Below, in pieces: positions 46,008-58,909 of a stretch of DNA of 64,000 nt (within the stretch, counting starts at the first letter, position 1; each line of letters begins with the position of its first letter). Position numbers and translations under genes: made by a program. Below the pieces are notes generated by a model that was not told where the DNA came from, searched no databases, and saw nothing but the letters and a program-made list of their open reading frames with translations. This DNA is from Thermothielavioides terrestris NRRL 8126 (Eukaryota > Ascomycota > Sordariomycetes > Sordariales > Chaetomiaceae): the NCBI RefSeq assembly GCF_000226115.1, contig NC_016461.1, positions 2,976,001 through 3,040,000 of the forward strand, read 5' to 3'.

Positions 46008-49000
46008 ATGACCGTGTTTATCGTCGCCCTGTGAGTGCCTCTCCGATCCCTTCCCCCTTCCAGTTGCTGAGCGGCAACCCGCTCCGGCGCGCCGTTTTGT
46101 TCAAGTGGTGCATCGCGAGCGGCAACCGCTAATCCGGGCTCGCCTGGCACAGTTTCCTCCCCAAAAGCGTCCACTTCACGGTGCCTGGGGCTGCGCCGCG
46201 TGGGTCGGCTTCCGAAAAGAAGCAGCCCGGAAAGCCGGCAGCGGTGGAAAAACAGCCGAGTCTGTTCCAGTCGACCAACATGACCCCTCCCCAGACTCCT
46301 ATTGACGACAACAAACCGGATGGTCCGTTCACGAACGAGGATGGCTTGCGCGTGCAGATCCCGAAGGTCGAGCCCTCTGAAGATGGACTCCGTGCCCCGG
46401 CTGACCGGAGCTCTCCGACCTGGGGGGGCCGCCCCGACCAGCCCATGTCGCGTGCGAACTCTCCGCCGCCGCCGTCCCTCGTCGACCCCGGCCGACTGCT
46501 CCAGCAAAAGGCCAAGGAACTCGGCCGCCAGGGCGTGACGCAGCCGCGCCCACTGACTCGTAGCGATAGCCATGACCGCGTCTTTGCTCACGCCAGCTGG
46601 AAGATCGTCAACGCCGACCAGGGCAACGGCGGCCTGCGCAATGCCGCCGAGGCCGCCTTCCGGGAGGGCCAGATGGACAGGTGCACCTGGGTGGGCACGC
46701 TAGGCATGCCGACCGACGCGCTGCAGGGCACGCAGCAGCTGCAGGACATCGAGGACCGGCTCGCCACGGAGCACGAGATGCTCGCCGTCATCTGCTCGGA
46801 CAAGGATTTCGACGGCCACTACTCGCACTACTGCAAGCAGATCCTCTGGCCCGTCTTCCACTACCAGCTCCCCGACAGCCCCAAGAGCAAGGCGTACGAG
46901 GACCACTCGTGGAAGTACTACGTCAACCTCAACCAGGCGTTTGCCGACAAGATTGTAAAGAACTGGAAGCGCGGCGACGTCATCTGGATCCACGACTACC
47001 ACCTGCTGCTACTGCCGGCCATGCTCCGAAAGAAGCTGCCGGACGCCAAGATCGGCTTCTTCCTGCACGTCCCGTTCCCGTCCTCGGAGGTGTTCCGGTG
47101 CCTCGGCACGCGGAAGCAGCTGCTCGAGGGCATGCTCGGCGCCAACCTGGTCGGCTTCCAGATCCACGAATACACGCGGCATTTCCTGCAGACGTGCAGC
47201 CGGCTGCTGAGCGCCGAAGCGACGCCCGACGGGCTGCAGCTCGAGGACCGCTTCGTCGACGTGGTCAGCCTGCCGATCGGCATCGACCCGGTGAGCCTGA
47301 GCCAGCACCGCGAGGAAGCCGCAGTTAAGAACTGGCTGGCTCTCTTGCGCGAGCGCTACGCCGGCAAGAAGCTCATCGTCGCGCGCGACAAGCTCGACAA
47401 GGTCCGCGGCGTCCGGCAGAAGCTGTTGTCCTACGAGCTCTTCCTGAATACGAATCCCGAGTGGCGGGGCAACACCGTGCTGATCCAGGTGGCGCTTTCG
47501 ACCAGCGAGAAGAGCGAGCTCGACGCGACCGTCTCCGATATCGTCACGCGCGTCAACTCGTCCTGGGCCAACCTGGCGTACCAGCCCTTGGTCTACCTGA
47601 AGCAGGACATCGACTACGCGCAGTACCTGGCGCTGCTGAGCATGGCCGACGCGCTCATGATCACCAGCCAGCGCGAGGGCATGAACCTGACCTCGCACGA
47701 GTACCTCTTCTGCCAGGACGGCAAGATCTGCGAGAAGAAGCACGGGTCGCTGATCCTGTCGGAGTTCACCGGCACGTCGTCGCTCTTCGGCGGCCACGAG
47801 CTGTCGGTCAACCCGTGGGACCACCGCGCGTGCGCCAACGCCATCAAGAAGGCGATCGAGATGAGCGACGAGGAGAAGGAGCAGCGCTGGACCAAGCTGA
47901 TCGAGGTAGTCAACCACCACACCGGCGCGCATTGGTTTACGGAATTCATGGCGCGCCTGGACCACGTGTACGAGGAGCAGCACCGCCAGGACCAGACGTC
48001 GGTCCCGCGCCTGTCGTTGCAGACCCTCGTCCAGCAGTACAGCCGCACCGAAAGGCGGCTCTTCATTCTCGACTTCGAGGGCACCTTGGTCAACTGGGGC
48101 CCGGTCAACAAGATCATCCCGTCCAGCCCGCAGGTAGGTTTGCCAACATTTCGCTTTAGTCCCATCCCATCCCATCCCATCCTATCCCATCCCCTATGTA
48201 TTACAGAACAGAAAAATAGCAAGGGACAGCAAAAATTGACAGAGGGGTTTCAATATAGCGCACGGTCGATATCTTGAACGACCTGCTCCTGGACGAACGC
48301 AACACCATCTACGTCATGTCCGGCCGGCGGCCCGAAGAGCTCGACCGGCTGTTCCAGCGTGTGCCCAACCTGGGCCTCATCGCGGAGAACGGCTGCTTCC
48401 TCAAGGACTGCGACAGCGCCGACTGGATCGAGATGGCCGACGCGAAGCAGATCCGCACCTGGAAGCAGTCGGTCAAGAGCATCATGACGTACTACCTGGA
48501 GCGCACGCCGGGCGCCGAGATCGAGGACCGGCGCTGCTCGCTCATCTTCCACTACAAGTCGGCCGAGGACTACGGAGCGGCCCTGCGCCAGGCGAGCGAT
48601 TGCGCTAGTCACATCAACGACGCCTGCGAGGAGCAGCGGGTCCACGCTATGGCCATGGACGGCTGCGTCCTCGTCGAGCCGATCGACTGGACCAAGATGA
48701 CGGCCGCGCAGAAGATCTTCGCCGACCTGCGCGCGCGCATGGCGCCCGACGACAAGAACCACTCGCCCGTCGACTTCCTCATGGTCGTCGGCGACGGCCG
48801 CGAGGACGAGAAGGTATTCAAGTGGGCCAACGCGCTCGGCGAGGACGGCACCGTCAAGGAGGTCGTCACCGTCAGCTTGGGAATGCGCAACACGGAGGCG
48901 AGAACCACTTTGACTCAGGGCGTTAGTGGTCAGTAATCTATCTTTCCATACTCTTCTCTCACCCTCCCACCCCCTTCACTCTCCGCTTCGCTACCAAGCA

Positions 49001-49070
49001 GTTGCTGACATACATGGGAAACAAAACAGGTGTCCTGATGGCACTGCAGAAGCTGGCATCCATTGCGTAA
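46008..49070 (+). CDS. Trehalose synthase complex regulatory subunit (Tps3/Tsl1-like)
   Basis: Four exons: 46008-46030, 46153-48133, 48259-48928, 49030-49070; 904 aa. The first exon (MTVFIVAL) joined to LPKSVHFTVPG matches the usual start of this family. Residues 1-140 are a polar tail. A GT20 domain follows (WVGTLGMPT, HDYHLLLLPAML, FLHVPFPSSEVFR, REGMNL), then a HAD-type trehalose-phosphatase domain. The phosphatase nucleophile motif reads D-F-E-G-T (648-652) instead of D-x-D-G-T, so the acid/base Asp is replaced and phosphatase activity is unlikely. This points to the regulatory subunits Tps3/Tsl1 that hold Tps1 and Tps2 together in yeast. Intron 48134-48258 contains CCCAT repeats. Confidence 0.87.
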
Positions 49071-50415
49071 GCAGTTGTCTGGCTGGCCCCCGCGGCACAT
49101 GCCAACTTGATTTATGATGCAGGTCTGGCGTCCCCGCACGCCATCGCCGGAGGAGCTCGGTGCGGGTTCCTCCCCGCTATACATGGGTTTCGTGATCTCC
49201 ATTTCTTCCACCGGAAAAAACAGAAAAAAATAAGGGCAATCGGGGGGTTGGTCATATCCAGCGGCTGCTGGCTCTTTGCGTCACGTTTTTCTGTGGCGTC
49301 TTGCTCTATATCCATCGCGGCATTGGGCCCCCTTTGCTAGAAGGCATCTTCGGGCATTTGTTCGCTGCGAACGTCTTCTTTTCGTTTTCCTTTTTTCTTT
49401 TGCCTTTTTTCTTTTTTCTTTTCCCCCTCTGCCTGCGTTTCGCGGCTGTGTGTATCGTTCCAGTTTCCAGCCCCCCTTCTATCGCAGCGGAAGCGTCCAC
49501 TCGTGCTCCTTGAGGCTTGCGTGTCTTCGTGTCCGCTTGCTAAACAGCAGTCCAGCAACGTTTGCGCCGGATCGAACGAAGGGCTTCGGAGTAGGAAGGG
49601 CAGCCAAGCAGTTTGCGGTGGTAACTTGGGGGTGGCTGGCAGATTCTCGTTTCCTGTAGATACTAGGTTTTGTACGGTAGACTGGCGGCGGCTGCGCGAA
49701 GCTGCCGACGAGGGAACACAGGGAGTCCAGCACTGGGGCACGGCATTTGAAGAATGGAAGGGTCAGGCATCGTGGAGGAGTCTCGGCGGATGGAACGGGC
49801 AGGGTTCCTTGGCTCGAGCTCAGATCGTTTCACGGCTCAACTTATCCCATCATGGCTATGGCGTTTTGGCGCATCTGGCCTCGCTCTGCTCTCGACAGGT
49901 AGTCAAATGTGCTGGTTTATCCATTCGAGGTTCCCCCGCGAGCAACGGGCGTGATAACACAGTGACGTGACATCATCTCCGCAACCGGACTGCGGGGTGT
50001 CGCCCTGATTTACCCGGGCCCCCAATGCGTGAACCCCGCCCTTTGCAATCCAATGGGAACCCTGCCGGGGCACCAAAAAAAGAAGTTTCGCAACCCCCCA
50101 GCGAGGCTCGCTTGGCTGCTCCAGTTCCCTGGAGCGCCTAGATCTGCCGATCGGAGCACCGCGGAGCTGAAAAGGTCGACGCACGGGTCAAAATTCCAGA
50201 CCATGGCATCAGTCAGCAACACCGCGCTGTATCCTTCCGCGAGTCACCGAGTGTTGACCGCCTCAATCTGTTGTACATTCGGTGATACAGGGCATTACCA
50301 GTGCCCTGGCTATTTGGGAAGTTGAGGTGTCCGCCGCAGTCCCGTCGTACCACAACACTCAACCACCCAGCTCCTCAATTGAACTCCCGAATCCGCGCCC
50401 GACGCTTCCGGCACC
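49071..50415. other. Intergenic, nothing recognised
   Basis: About 1.3 kb between two genes on the same strand. It contains the 3' end of the TPS3-like transcript (T-rich stretch 49370-49430) and the promoter of the aminotransferase. No supported frame. Confidence 0.5.
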
Positions 50416-51824
50416 ATGGCGCCCTTCCCTCCCCCTCCCGTCAACACCATTGACTGGTCCAACGTGGGCTTCCGCGTCCGTGAGGGTGCGTTCTGCGTCG
50501 CAGACCCCTCGCACACCCCTCCTTCTCCCCCCCTCCTCGCCGGCTGACCCTTTCTTTCCTCGTTCCCCAGTCAACGGCCACATCGAATCCCACTACTCGG
50601 TCAAGACCGGCCAATGGTCGCCTCTCCGCTTCGTCGCCGACCCTTACATGCGCATCCACGGCATGGCGCCGGCGCTCAACTACGGCCAGCAGGCCTACGA
50701 GGGGCTCAAGGCGTTCCGCCTGCCGGGCGACGGCGGCATCGCCGTGTTCCGCGCCGACCGCAACGCCGCGCGCATGCAGCACTCGGCCGCCTTCATCTCG
50801 GTCCCGCCCGTGCCGACGGAGCTCTTCCTGGCCGCCGTCAAGGCCGCCGTCGCCCTCAACGCCGAGTACGTGCCGCCGCACGCCACCGGCGCCGCCATGT
50901 ACATCCGCCCCCAGGTCTACGGCTCGTCCGCCCAGCTCGGCCTCAACCCGCCCGAGGAGTACACCTTCTGCGTCTTCGTCCTGCCCACCGGCGTGTACCA
51001 CGGCACGCACCCGGTCAAGGCGCTGATCCTGGACGACTTCGACCGGGCCGCGCCCAACGGCACCGGCAGCGCCAAGGTGGGCGGGAACTACGCGCCCGTG
51101 CTGCGGTGGAGCGAGAAGGCGAGGAAGGAGGGGTACGGCATCACGCTGCATCTGGACAGCAAGCACCACGAGGAGGTGGACGAGTTCAGCACGAGCGGGT
51201 TCATCGGCGTGCGGGTCGACGGCGAGCAGGTGACGCTCGTGGTGCCGGACAGCAAGGCGGTCATCGACAGCGTAACGAGCGATAGCGTGCAGCAGATTGG
51301 GCGCAGCTTTGGGTGGAAGGTCGAGAAGCGGCCGGTGAGTGGTCTCTGGTTCTGTTGTGTCCTGTGGCGGCTTCGGGGGTGGTCTGCGTGATATTCCGGG
51401 CAGGGCTGGCACGCACCTATCCCCGAATGGAGGAAGTGATCCCGTTTCCCGGCCGTCAACGCTGACCCCCAAACAGATCAAGTACACCGAGCTGCCCAAC
51501 TTCACCGAGGTTATCGCGGCAGGCACCGCCGCCGCGCTGGTCCCCATCCGATCCATCACCCGCCGCACCAGCTCGTTGCTGCCGGCGCATCCCCGCGTGT
51601 CTGTCACGGAGGGCGAGGAGACAATCACGTACATTCCGGAGGGCAACGAGGAGCCCGGCGCCATCTGCGTCAGGCTGCTCTCGGAGCTCAAGGCCATCCA
51701 GCTCGGCAAGGTGGAGGACAAGTTTGGATGGCGCTTCGAGGTCACCGAGGCGGATGCGAAGGCCGTTGTCGCCGAGGCCGGGGAGGGCAATGGCAACGGG
51801 CAGACGGTGGATCAGCTGGACTGA
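50416..51824 (+). CDS. Branched-chain-type aminotransferase (class IV, PLP)
   Basis: Three exons (50416-50485, 50571-51334, 51477-51824), 393 aa, phases consistent; both introns have GCTGAC branch sites. The fold-type IV aminotransferase signatures are present: YGQQAYEGLKAFR near residues 75-90, MYIRPQVYGS, and the PLP Lys in GSAKVGGNYAP (K192). The following EVDEFSTSGF and TEVIAAGTAAALVPI blocks are the cofactor phosphate-binding loops. The class swaps amino groups between 2-oxoglutarate and Leu, Ile or Val. The sequence looks like the fungal BCAT-like subgroup that also includes enzymes of secondary metabolism, so substrate is uncertain. No mitochondrial targeting peptide is obvious in MAPFPPPPVNTIDW, which argues for a cytosolic form. 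Confidence 0.85.
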
Positions 51825-52934
51825 GGGCAGGTGTGCGTAGCACTGCTGGAGGGTAGCTGGGCATTTCAGGTCAACCAGCCAAAAACAAGGCATATAAAAG
51901 GGGGTTCGGCAAATGCTTAGAAAGCCAGAGTTACCGGTTGTCACTGGAGCAAAAAAGATTCAGTTAGAAACACCTCATTTTGGCAGGACTCTCAACAATG
52001 TGTTCGTATCAAGTCGCGGCTTAGTTCAACGGGATGGATGGGCACCACTCTTCCCATCAGCATTGACCCCGTCTCCTAGCCGCAGCGGACGGCCACCTAC
52101 GAGACCTTCTGGATCCCATCACGGATCCCATCAGGTAAACTTGCATACCTCTGGGTGAAGCCGAGTCGACAGTGTGACAAGCTGGCGAAGCAAGTCGCGT
52201 TAAGTACCAAGGTGGCTGCACCCATCACCGGCGACAAATAGTGGTAAAAGGAGACGCAGTTCCTCGCACGTGTTGGCCGATCAGGCAGACCGTCCTTCGG
52301 GCATTATTAGCAGATGGACGATATGGAAAACAGCCTCGCCATCGCCTCTGGACAGTGCTTCATCATGGCCTAGTCCTGATCGCCCCTGGCCCAGGTGTTG
52401 AACGAGGGGCGGGCATCACGGAATGGGGTCTAGGCACCCGAACGCAGACAAACAGCTCAGGCAAAGAAGCCTTCAAGGTTGCTCTGTTCTCAGGCCACTC
52501 GACCGCATGGCTAGTGCTTGCTTTATTGGTAAATGTGAGGTACCTGGACTAAGTACCTAGGTCGGTAGGGAGGTTCTTCTAGGCAGACATGCTACCTAGG
52601 GCAGCGGCCCGTCGAGGAAGGAGCAACTAAGTCAAAAAAACCATTTTCCGATAGCTCTCGGCATAGGTCTCAAGCAACTAACTGAAAATCTGAGAAGCCG
52701 AATATTGATGAGTTCCAACCTCCTCGTTCAGCTTTTCCTTACCGACCTACCTAAATCCTAACCTACTATCTACCCATCCTTGGAAGCCCTATTTCACAAA
52801 CATCGAAGTCAACCTTTTGCCGTGCACCGCGATTCCCTCTTGGCGCCCTGCATCCGTTGACATCCCAACATCATCCATCGAGCACACTCCGTCGAGCACA
52901 CTTCACCTTTCCTTGCCGCGTAACAGGTCTCAAC
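51825..52934. other. Intergenic before MSH4-like gene
   Basis: About 1.1 kb without a supported gene; short frames only. A run of CCTACCTA-type repeats occurs near 52740-52780. Confidence 0.5.
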
Positions 52935-55900
52935 ATGGACAAAGGCCATAGGTCCGAGTCCTCGCATCGCCGAGGCCACCGCATGGGGTTTAAACGTCCC
53001 GATTCCACCGAGCTGAGAAGAAGCGCCGTCGCTGGGGCAATGAGAAGCGCGACGCCTGAGACCAACTCCGAAGCGTCATCGGTTCCGGCGCCTAATAGGC
53101 ACACTCAGCACGTCTTTTGGTCGAGAGACCACCATGTAGCCGCGTCCAGGGAGGAAATGAGCGCGCACGACGACTCCGACAAGAGCCCTCTTCCCAGCAC
53201 CCTTGGCTCTGAACATGCCTATGGGTCCAAGGAGCGCGAAGTCGACGACTCGGGGCGCCCTAGACATCTGTTGACATCAATCGAAGGGAACCGGCCGTTT
53301 CAATCACAACATATCCAGCCGTCAACCTCAGCCCGACGTTCGATGTTCTCGAGCAATGCACAGAACATCCCGCAAAACCTGCCCCGCCAGGGCCCTTCCT
53401 GCACCCCCTCTTCGGCAGACATCGGGGACCCCGACAACTGGTTGCTTCCACGACCGTTCGGGCACAAGGTCGAGCTTCCTTTTTCTGGTGAGACGTCTTA
53501 TGAGATGAGCGAGGACCCTGAGCAGCATTACAACTCCCACTTTCCTCATGACCATCGACGCTGCTCCCCCGACGTCTTCCACGAGACAAAACGGAATCCG
53601 AGTGGCGTGACCACCGGCTTCCTGGAGAAGGGAATCCCCGACCGCTCGAAGATGCGGTCTCCGTACTTCCAGAACAGAGCGGAGGCCTGCTTTGGGGCCA
53701 CAACCAGCCCCAGTTACTCTGAGACACTCGGGGCAGGTCCGCCTAGAAACGAGTTTGATGCAGCTCCAGGCGTGGTCCGATCACATCGTCGTCGTTTTTC
53801 AACTAGCGCTGCGACTTCTGCCGCGAAACCAGGTCATTCCTTGGCCTCTGAATCCGTCAACGATCATTCAGAATGCGAAAGTCCACAGGACAAAAGGAGC
53901 CAAGGTCGCGGACAGTCAACGGATGGCTCTTCCGACGACAAGTTCGGGGAAGCTTACCCCTCGACACCTGATGTTTCGGCTTCCGCCAGCCTCAGCTACA
54001 GCCTTCCACGGGAATCTCGGAGCCGTTTTCACACTCCTACAGGGCCTTACTCCCCCAACAGCGAGCCAGGGCGCGCCTACGGACCGTCAGTCATCAGTGG
54101 CGCTGTGACGCAAACCCTCACGCCCAACACGTCTCCGTATGGAAGGGTGCAGGCAACAAGAAATGCGAGCTACGACTATGGCGGCGTCAACGACATCCGT
54201 CGCGGAAGACCTGTCATGAACAACACAGGGGGACGCTGGCAGCAACGTTCCTCATCGCTCGGTTTCAACGCCCCGGCCAGCATGGACTCCAACTTCAGAT
54301 ATCGCCCGGGTTTACAGGACTCCTCAATTCTCAGTTCTCCGCAACACCGGGTTGCTCCGCGGCACCAGTTCCAGATCACATCACCAGTCTGCTCCGAGCC
54401 GGGAACCAGAGAGATGTTAGAAGAGGCCGAAAATATCCATCTGCTTGACCTGGACTTCAGTTCCGACTCGGAGTCTGATTACGATGACATGGATGTGCAT
54501 CAGGCGCTGAGGAACACCAACCGTGTCAAAGAAAGCGTGGATAGGGGCATGTCAGAACCCACTGTCCAGCAAGACCGGGTCCTGTGCGCCATTTCGGAAA
54601 GCCGCGCATCTAATATGCTGGGCATGGCGATTATCAACGTGACCCTCGGACAAGTCGACCTCATCAGGATCGTCAACAACGACAGATACCAACGGATGTC
54701 CAACACATTGCAGAGGACGTCAATTGTGCCACCACAAACTTTCCTGGTGCTGAAGAATGTCGTCCAGAAACACAGCAAGTCCTTCCTTGCCCAACGCCTG
54801 AAAGAAGACTTCCCGGATGCGGACGTGGTCGCGTTGGATAGGGAGTACTGGAACGAGTCAGAGGGCCTGAGAATGATCGACCGCTTTGCTTGGCGTAAAC
54901 ACGTCAAGGCCTTGCGCAGAGATCTAGAGCACAACTTCTACGTCTCATGCGCCTTCTCTGCGGTATGTCGCCTCCTCCTACGATTTCATGCTGGTCCCCA
55001 CTAACTTTGACCAGGTGATGGCCTACGTCGAGCGGGCAGTGGGTGTGATGTTCAGGAGGAATTCGTTGCGCGTCAAGTACAGACAACCAGAAAATACCAT
55101 GGGTCTCGACCGTGCGACCTTCTCATCGTTGGAGCTGTTCCAGAACATCCGCAACTCCAAAGGCGCAAACTTGACGCTTTTCGGGCTGCTCGACAACACT
55201 CTTACACCTCAGGGCCGCCGGATGGTTCGGTCAGCTCTTCTGCAACCAAGCACGGACCGGAACGAGATTGTCGCGCGTCATGAAGCCGTCGAGGAGCTGT
55301 CAAGCAACGAAAACTTGTTCACGGCAGTGCGGGCGAGTCTCAAAAAGCTTCTCCACATTGACATCGAGCGATCCATACCATGGGTACGTGCCAAGATGAA
55401 TCCCTCAACTCAGGTTCTTGTGATTGACTTTGAGCCAAGATTGCCAAGGAGGTCAGGGGTTCGCGTCTTCCACTGCAGGACGGAGTGGCTCTCATCCACG
55501 GGCATCACCAGATCATTATGCCGAGTCACGAGGAACTACAGAGAGCAGAGAACGACTTGAACAGCATCCTCATGATCAAAGCGTATCTTGGTGGCGTCCA
55601 AGAAATCCAGGAGACCCTCGAGATGGCGGATTGCACCAGCCGCTTGTGCAAATGGGTGTTGGAGAAGTGTGCTCGAGAGAACACGGCGCCCCTCATTGGT
55701 CTCATCGAGCGAACCATAGAACGAGACGCCACCTATAGCAAGGCACCCATAGATGTCAGGAACAACAGACTGTGGGCAGTCAAGGTGGGAGTTAGGCCAC
55801 GGCATCGGTTGTCGCCTTGCGTTTACTGACGACATTTTCTCGCAGGCGCCGCCCAACGGCCTTCTAGAACGGGCCCGTCAGCTCTATCGTGAGCTTACAA

Positions 55901-57997
55901 ATGAACTGCACCAGTACGTGGAGGAAATCAGCAAGGTGTTTCAAGGTTGGTAGTTTTCCCTGACCTGCGGTCGTCCCCTTCTGCTGATGATAGGTTGCAG
56001 AACATTTGGGCACCGCACCGGAGCTTCAGCTTGGAAAGGATCACCGCTACTATCTGAAATTCCAGTGGTCCGATGTCGAACGAGAACTCATGAGCCGCCA
56101 GGAGCGAGAGCCGTCCAGACCTGCCGGCTACCATGACAGCAGCTCGAACCTCTTGGGAGGCGTGGAGATCGTAAACGGCGTTCGGCACAAGCAGCACTAC
56201 CATTGCGAGACTATGGAACTCCTCCAAATGGGCAGTCAGATCCAGCGGCAGGCCGACATCGTCACAGCTCAGAGCGACAAGTTGGTTGTGGAGCTAAAGC
56301 GGTCGCTGTCGGCGCATGGGGAATGCCTACTCGGCCTGAGCGAAGCCACTGCAGTCCTGGATATGCTGAGCTCATTCGCACACCTGGCCACAACCCAGAA
56401 CTACGTGCGGCCCATCATGTCTGACACCTTGGTCCTCAAGGATGCCAGACACCCAATGATGGAAGTGAGGAAGCCGAACTTCGTCGCCAACGATGTCTAT
56501 TCAGGAGATCAAGCTGCTCGGTTCCAGGTTGTCACTGGTGGGAACATGAGCGGAAAGAGCACATTCATTCGTTCCATCGCCCTGATCCAAATTATGGCGC
56601 AGGTTGGCAGCTTCGTCCCAGCGACATATGCCGCCCTTCCGATCTGCGACCGTGTGTTCTCGCGCCTGTCTACCGAGGACAAACCCGAGAGCAACATGAG
56701 CACGTTCGGGGTCGAGATGGCAGAGATGAACATGATTCTCAGGCAAGCCACCAAGGATAGTCTGGTCATCATTGATGAACTTGGGCGCGGCACTTCAACC
56801 AAGGAAGGACTGGCCATCGCGCTGGCCATGTCGGAGCACTTGATTGGGATGGGATGTCGAGTCTTCTTCGCTACTCACTTCACCGAGCTCGGTAAGCATG
56901 GAGCGGCTTTGCAACGTGAGCATGCTGGGCTAATCGACCTCGCAGCACCTGTTTTGAACCAGACTAAGCAAGGCAGCGTCCTGACCGTCCACGTCTCTGG
57001 CGAGTGTACTGTGGCCGGCAACACGCCGCTGATCAGTCTACCGCACAAGATCGCCCCAGGCCCCGTCAGCAAAAAAGATTACGGCCTCGCTCTCGCACGG
57101 CGCTTTCTTCCAGAGAGGGTTATAAGAAATGCCGAACGAGTCTCAAAATTCTTGCGAGAGAGGCATGCGTCCAAAGAAACGGGCCCGGCTACGCGAGCAG
57201 CAAAACAGAACAAACTGGTATTTGCCCTGCCAGAGCTCCTGAAGCAGGCTGTCAAGTCGAAAATGGACGACTCCTCCCTCGGATCATATGCGAAGAAGCT
57301 GCAGACGGAGTTCATCTGCACGATGCACAAGGCCGCTGACGACGAGGGCCGAGAGGAAGAAGCCGGCCAGCATGAGAGCCACGCGGTTGAGCGCCCGATA
57401 CTCGAGAAACCGAGCGAAGAAGAGCTGGACGAGTGGATGAAGAAGTGCGATGCTGCCGAGCGGCGCGTGATGCACGCCAACATGGCGCACTCTCAGGACA
57501 AGAAACGGCCCGTCTCAAGGTCCCAAAGCAGCGAGTGCTCGCAAAAGCGTAACAAGACGGATGGCGAGACGGACAGCGTGCTGTCTCAACCCACCCCGAT
57601 CAATCGCGGCTCCATGATCGACCGGCTGCGCAGAGGGACAAGGGCGTGCACGCCTACCACCCGAGCCGCGACGCCGAGCAGTTTCACGATGGGCGCCACC
57701 GACGTCGACGCAGAATCAATCACCGAAGAGAGCGAAGATCAGCAGAACCGCCCCACTGAGCAGACAGCAAGCGGGCAGGGAAACAGGGCGATCTCAATAT
57801 CGTCCGGTAGCTCGAATGACGACGAAGACATGCAAGACATGGACGATGATATCTATGACGAAGGAGACATGGCATCGGACGGCGGCTCTAGAGAGGATCT
57901 CTCTGGCGAACCGCGCCAGCCTCTCGAGAGCTTCCAGCCGCTCAAGAAGTGGTACGCCCGCAAGAAGGGGACGGAATCCCCGAGCACGGAGCAATAA
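52935..57997 (+). CDS. MSH4: MutS homologue 4-like meiotic protein, extended
   Basis: Model of six exons: 52935-54962, 55015-55383, 55440-55784, 55846-55945, 56001-56891, 56946-57997; 1594 aa. The MutS core spans residues about 547-1320: connector start (CAISESR), lever and clamp helices, then the ATPase with Walker A GGNMSGKST near 1128 and Walker B IIDELGRGTST near 1204, and ATHFTEL. No N-terminal mismatch-reading domain is seen, which fits MSH4 rather than Msh2/3/6. MSH4 works with Msh5 as a clamp on meiotic recombination intermediates to promote crossovers. Unusual are a 546-residue Ser/Arg-rich N-terminal extension in the same uninterrupted frame and an acidic C-terminal tail of about 275 residues. 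The 54-nt intron 56892-56945 has no stop and keeps frame, so retention would insert 18 residues. Confidence 0.8.
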
Positions 57998-58909
57998 GAG
58001 CATACGGACGCGCCGGCAGCAGCCACGTTTGGCGCGAGCGTTGATACGAAGCAAGATGCCGCCTGATGTTGAGGATCAGGAGGACTGATGGAGGAGGGTT
58101 GGAATCGGGGGGGTTGCGCATTGCACTTTGAAGGACTATGTTGGCTCTTCCACCAGAAGGAAGTCTTCACATCTTTGCATCTACGGATGATATGGCTGTG
58201 GGCGGAGGAAATAACTTGGCATCTGATCAGCCTGCTGATTTAGTGGCAAGCTGGTGGAGGGAATGATGTCTTTGCTGTGGGATATGGTCAAGGATGGACG
58301 GCAAGGGAACCTGAAACCCTGTGTAAGCACATGTTGGCAAGTTATGCTGTACGGTACCAATGATAACATCTCCTCTCTTCATTGCTGTCGGTGGTGTGCC
58401 TGTGACAGGAAGGGGACTCGTCCAGGACGATGGGCCTGGCAGGCCGACTAGCAGATGAACCGTTGTCCTATGGCTGTGTAAGACCTTGGCACTGCAGAAC
58501 TTCCAGACCCCGGGGCTGGAGCAGAAAGAGCATCCGGTACAGGAGACCACAGCTGGTCCTCAACGAAGAGTAAGTCAAAGGACGGGTGTTGCGCGGAGTA
58601 ATCTCCGTTCATGACACCTCGAGCATCCCCCGGCGTGTTACTACATACACATGTATCCTATCCACGAGCATTATGCATTATCATACGTACTGGTATCTTT
58701 CCAACGCCTCTGAGACAGCCATGCACCCGCCCAACCACCAGCAATGATGTGAAACATCCTTACCCAGCCAAACCAGAGCCCCCTACGGAACACCACGGCG
58801 ATGGACGAGACAAGGAATGTGCCGCCCAACCTGTGCCGCGCAATCGGAACGGAACAGACACTAACCAGCCACTCCATCCCTAGAACAACATGCTATGATG
58901 TATGGACCG
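57998..58909. other. Intergenic between convergent genes
   Basis: About 0.9 kb between the plus-strand MSH4-like gene and the minus-strand CSC1-like gene, so two 3' ends face each other here. No supported frame. Confidence 0.5.
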
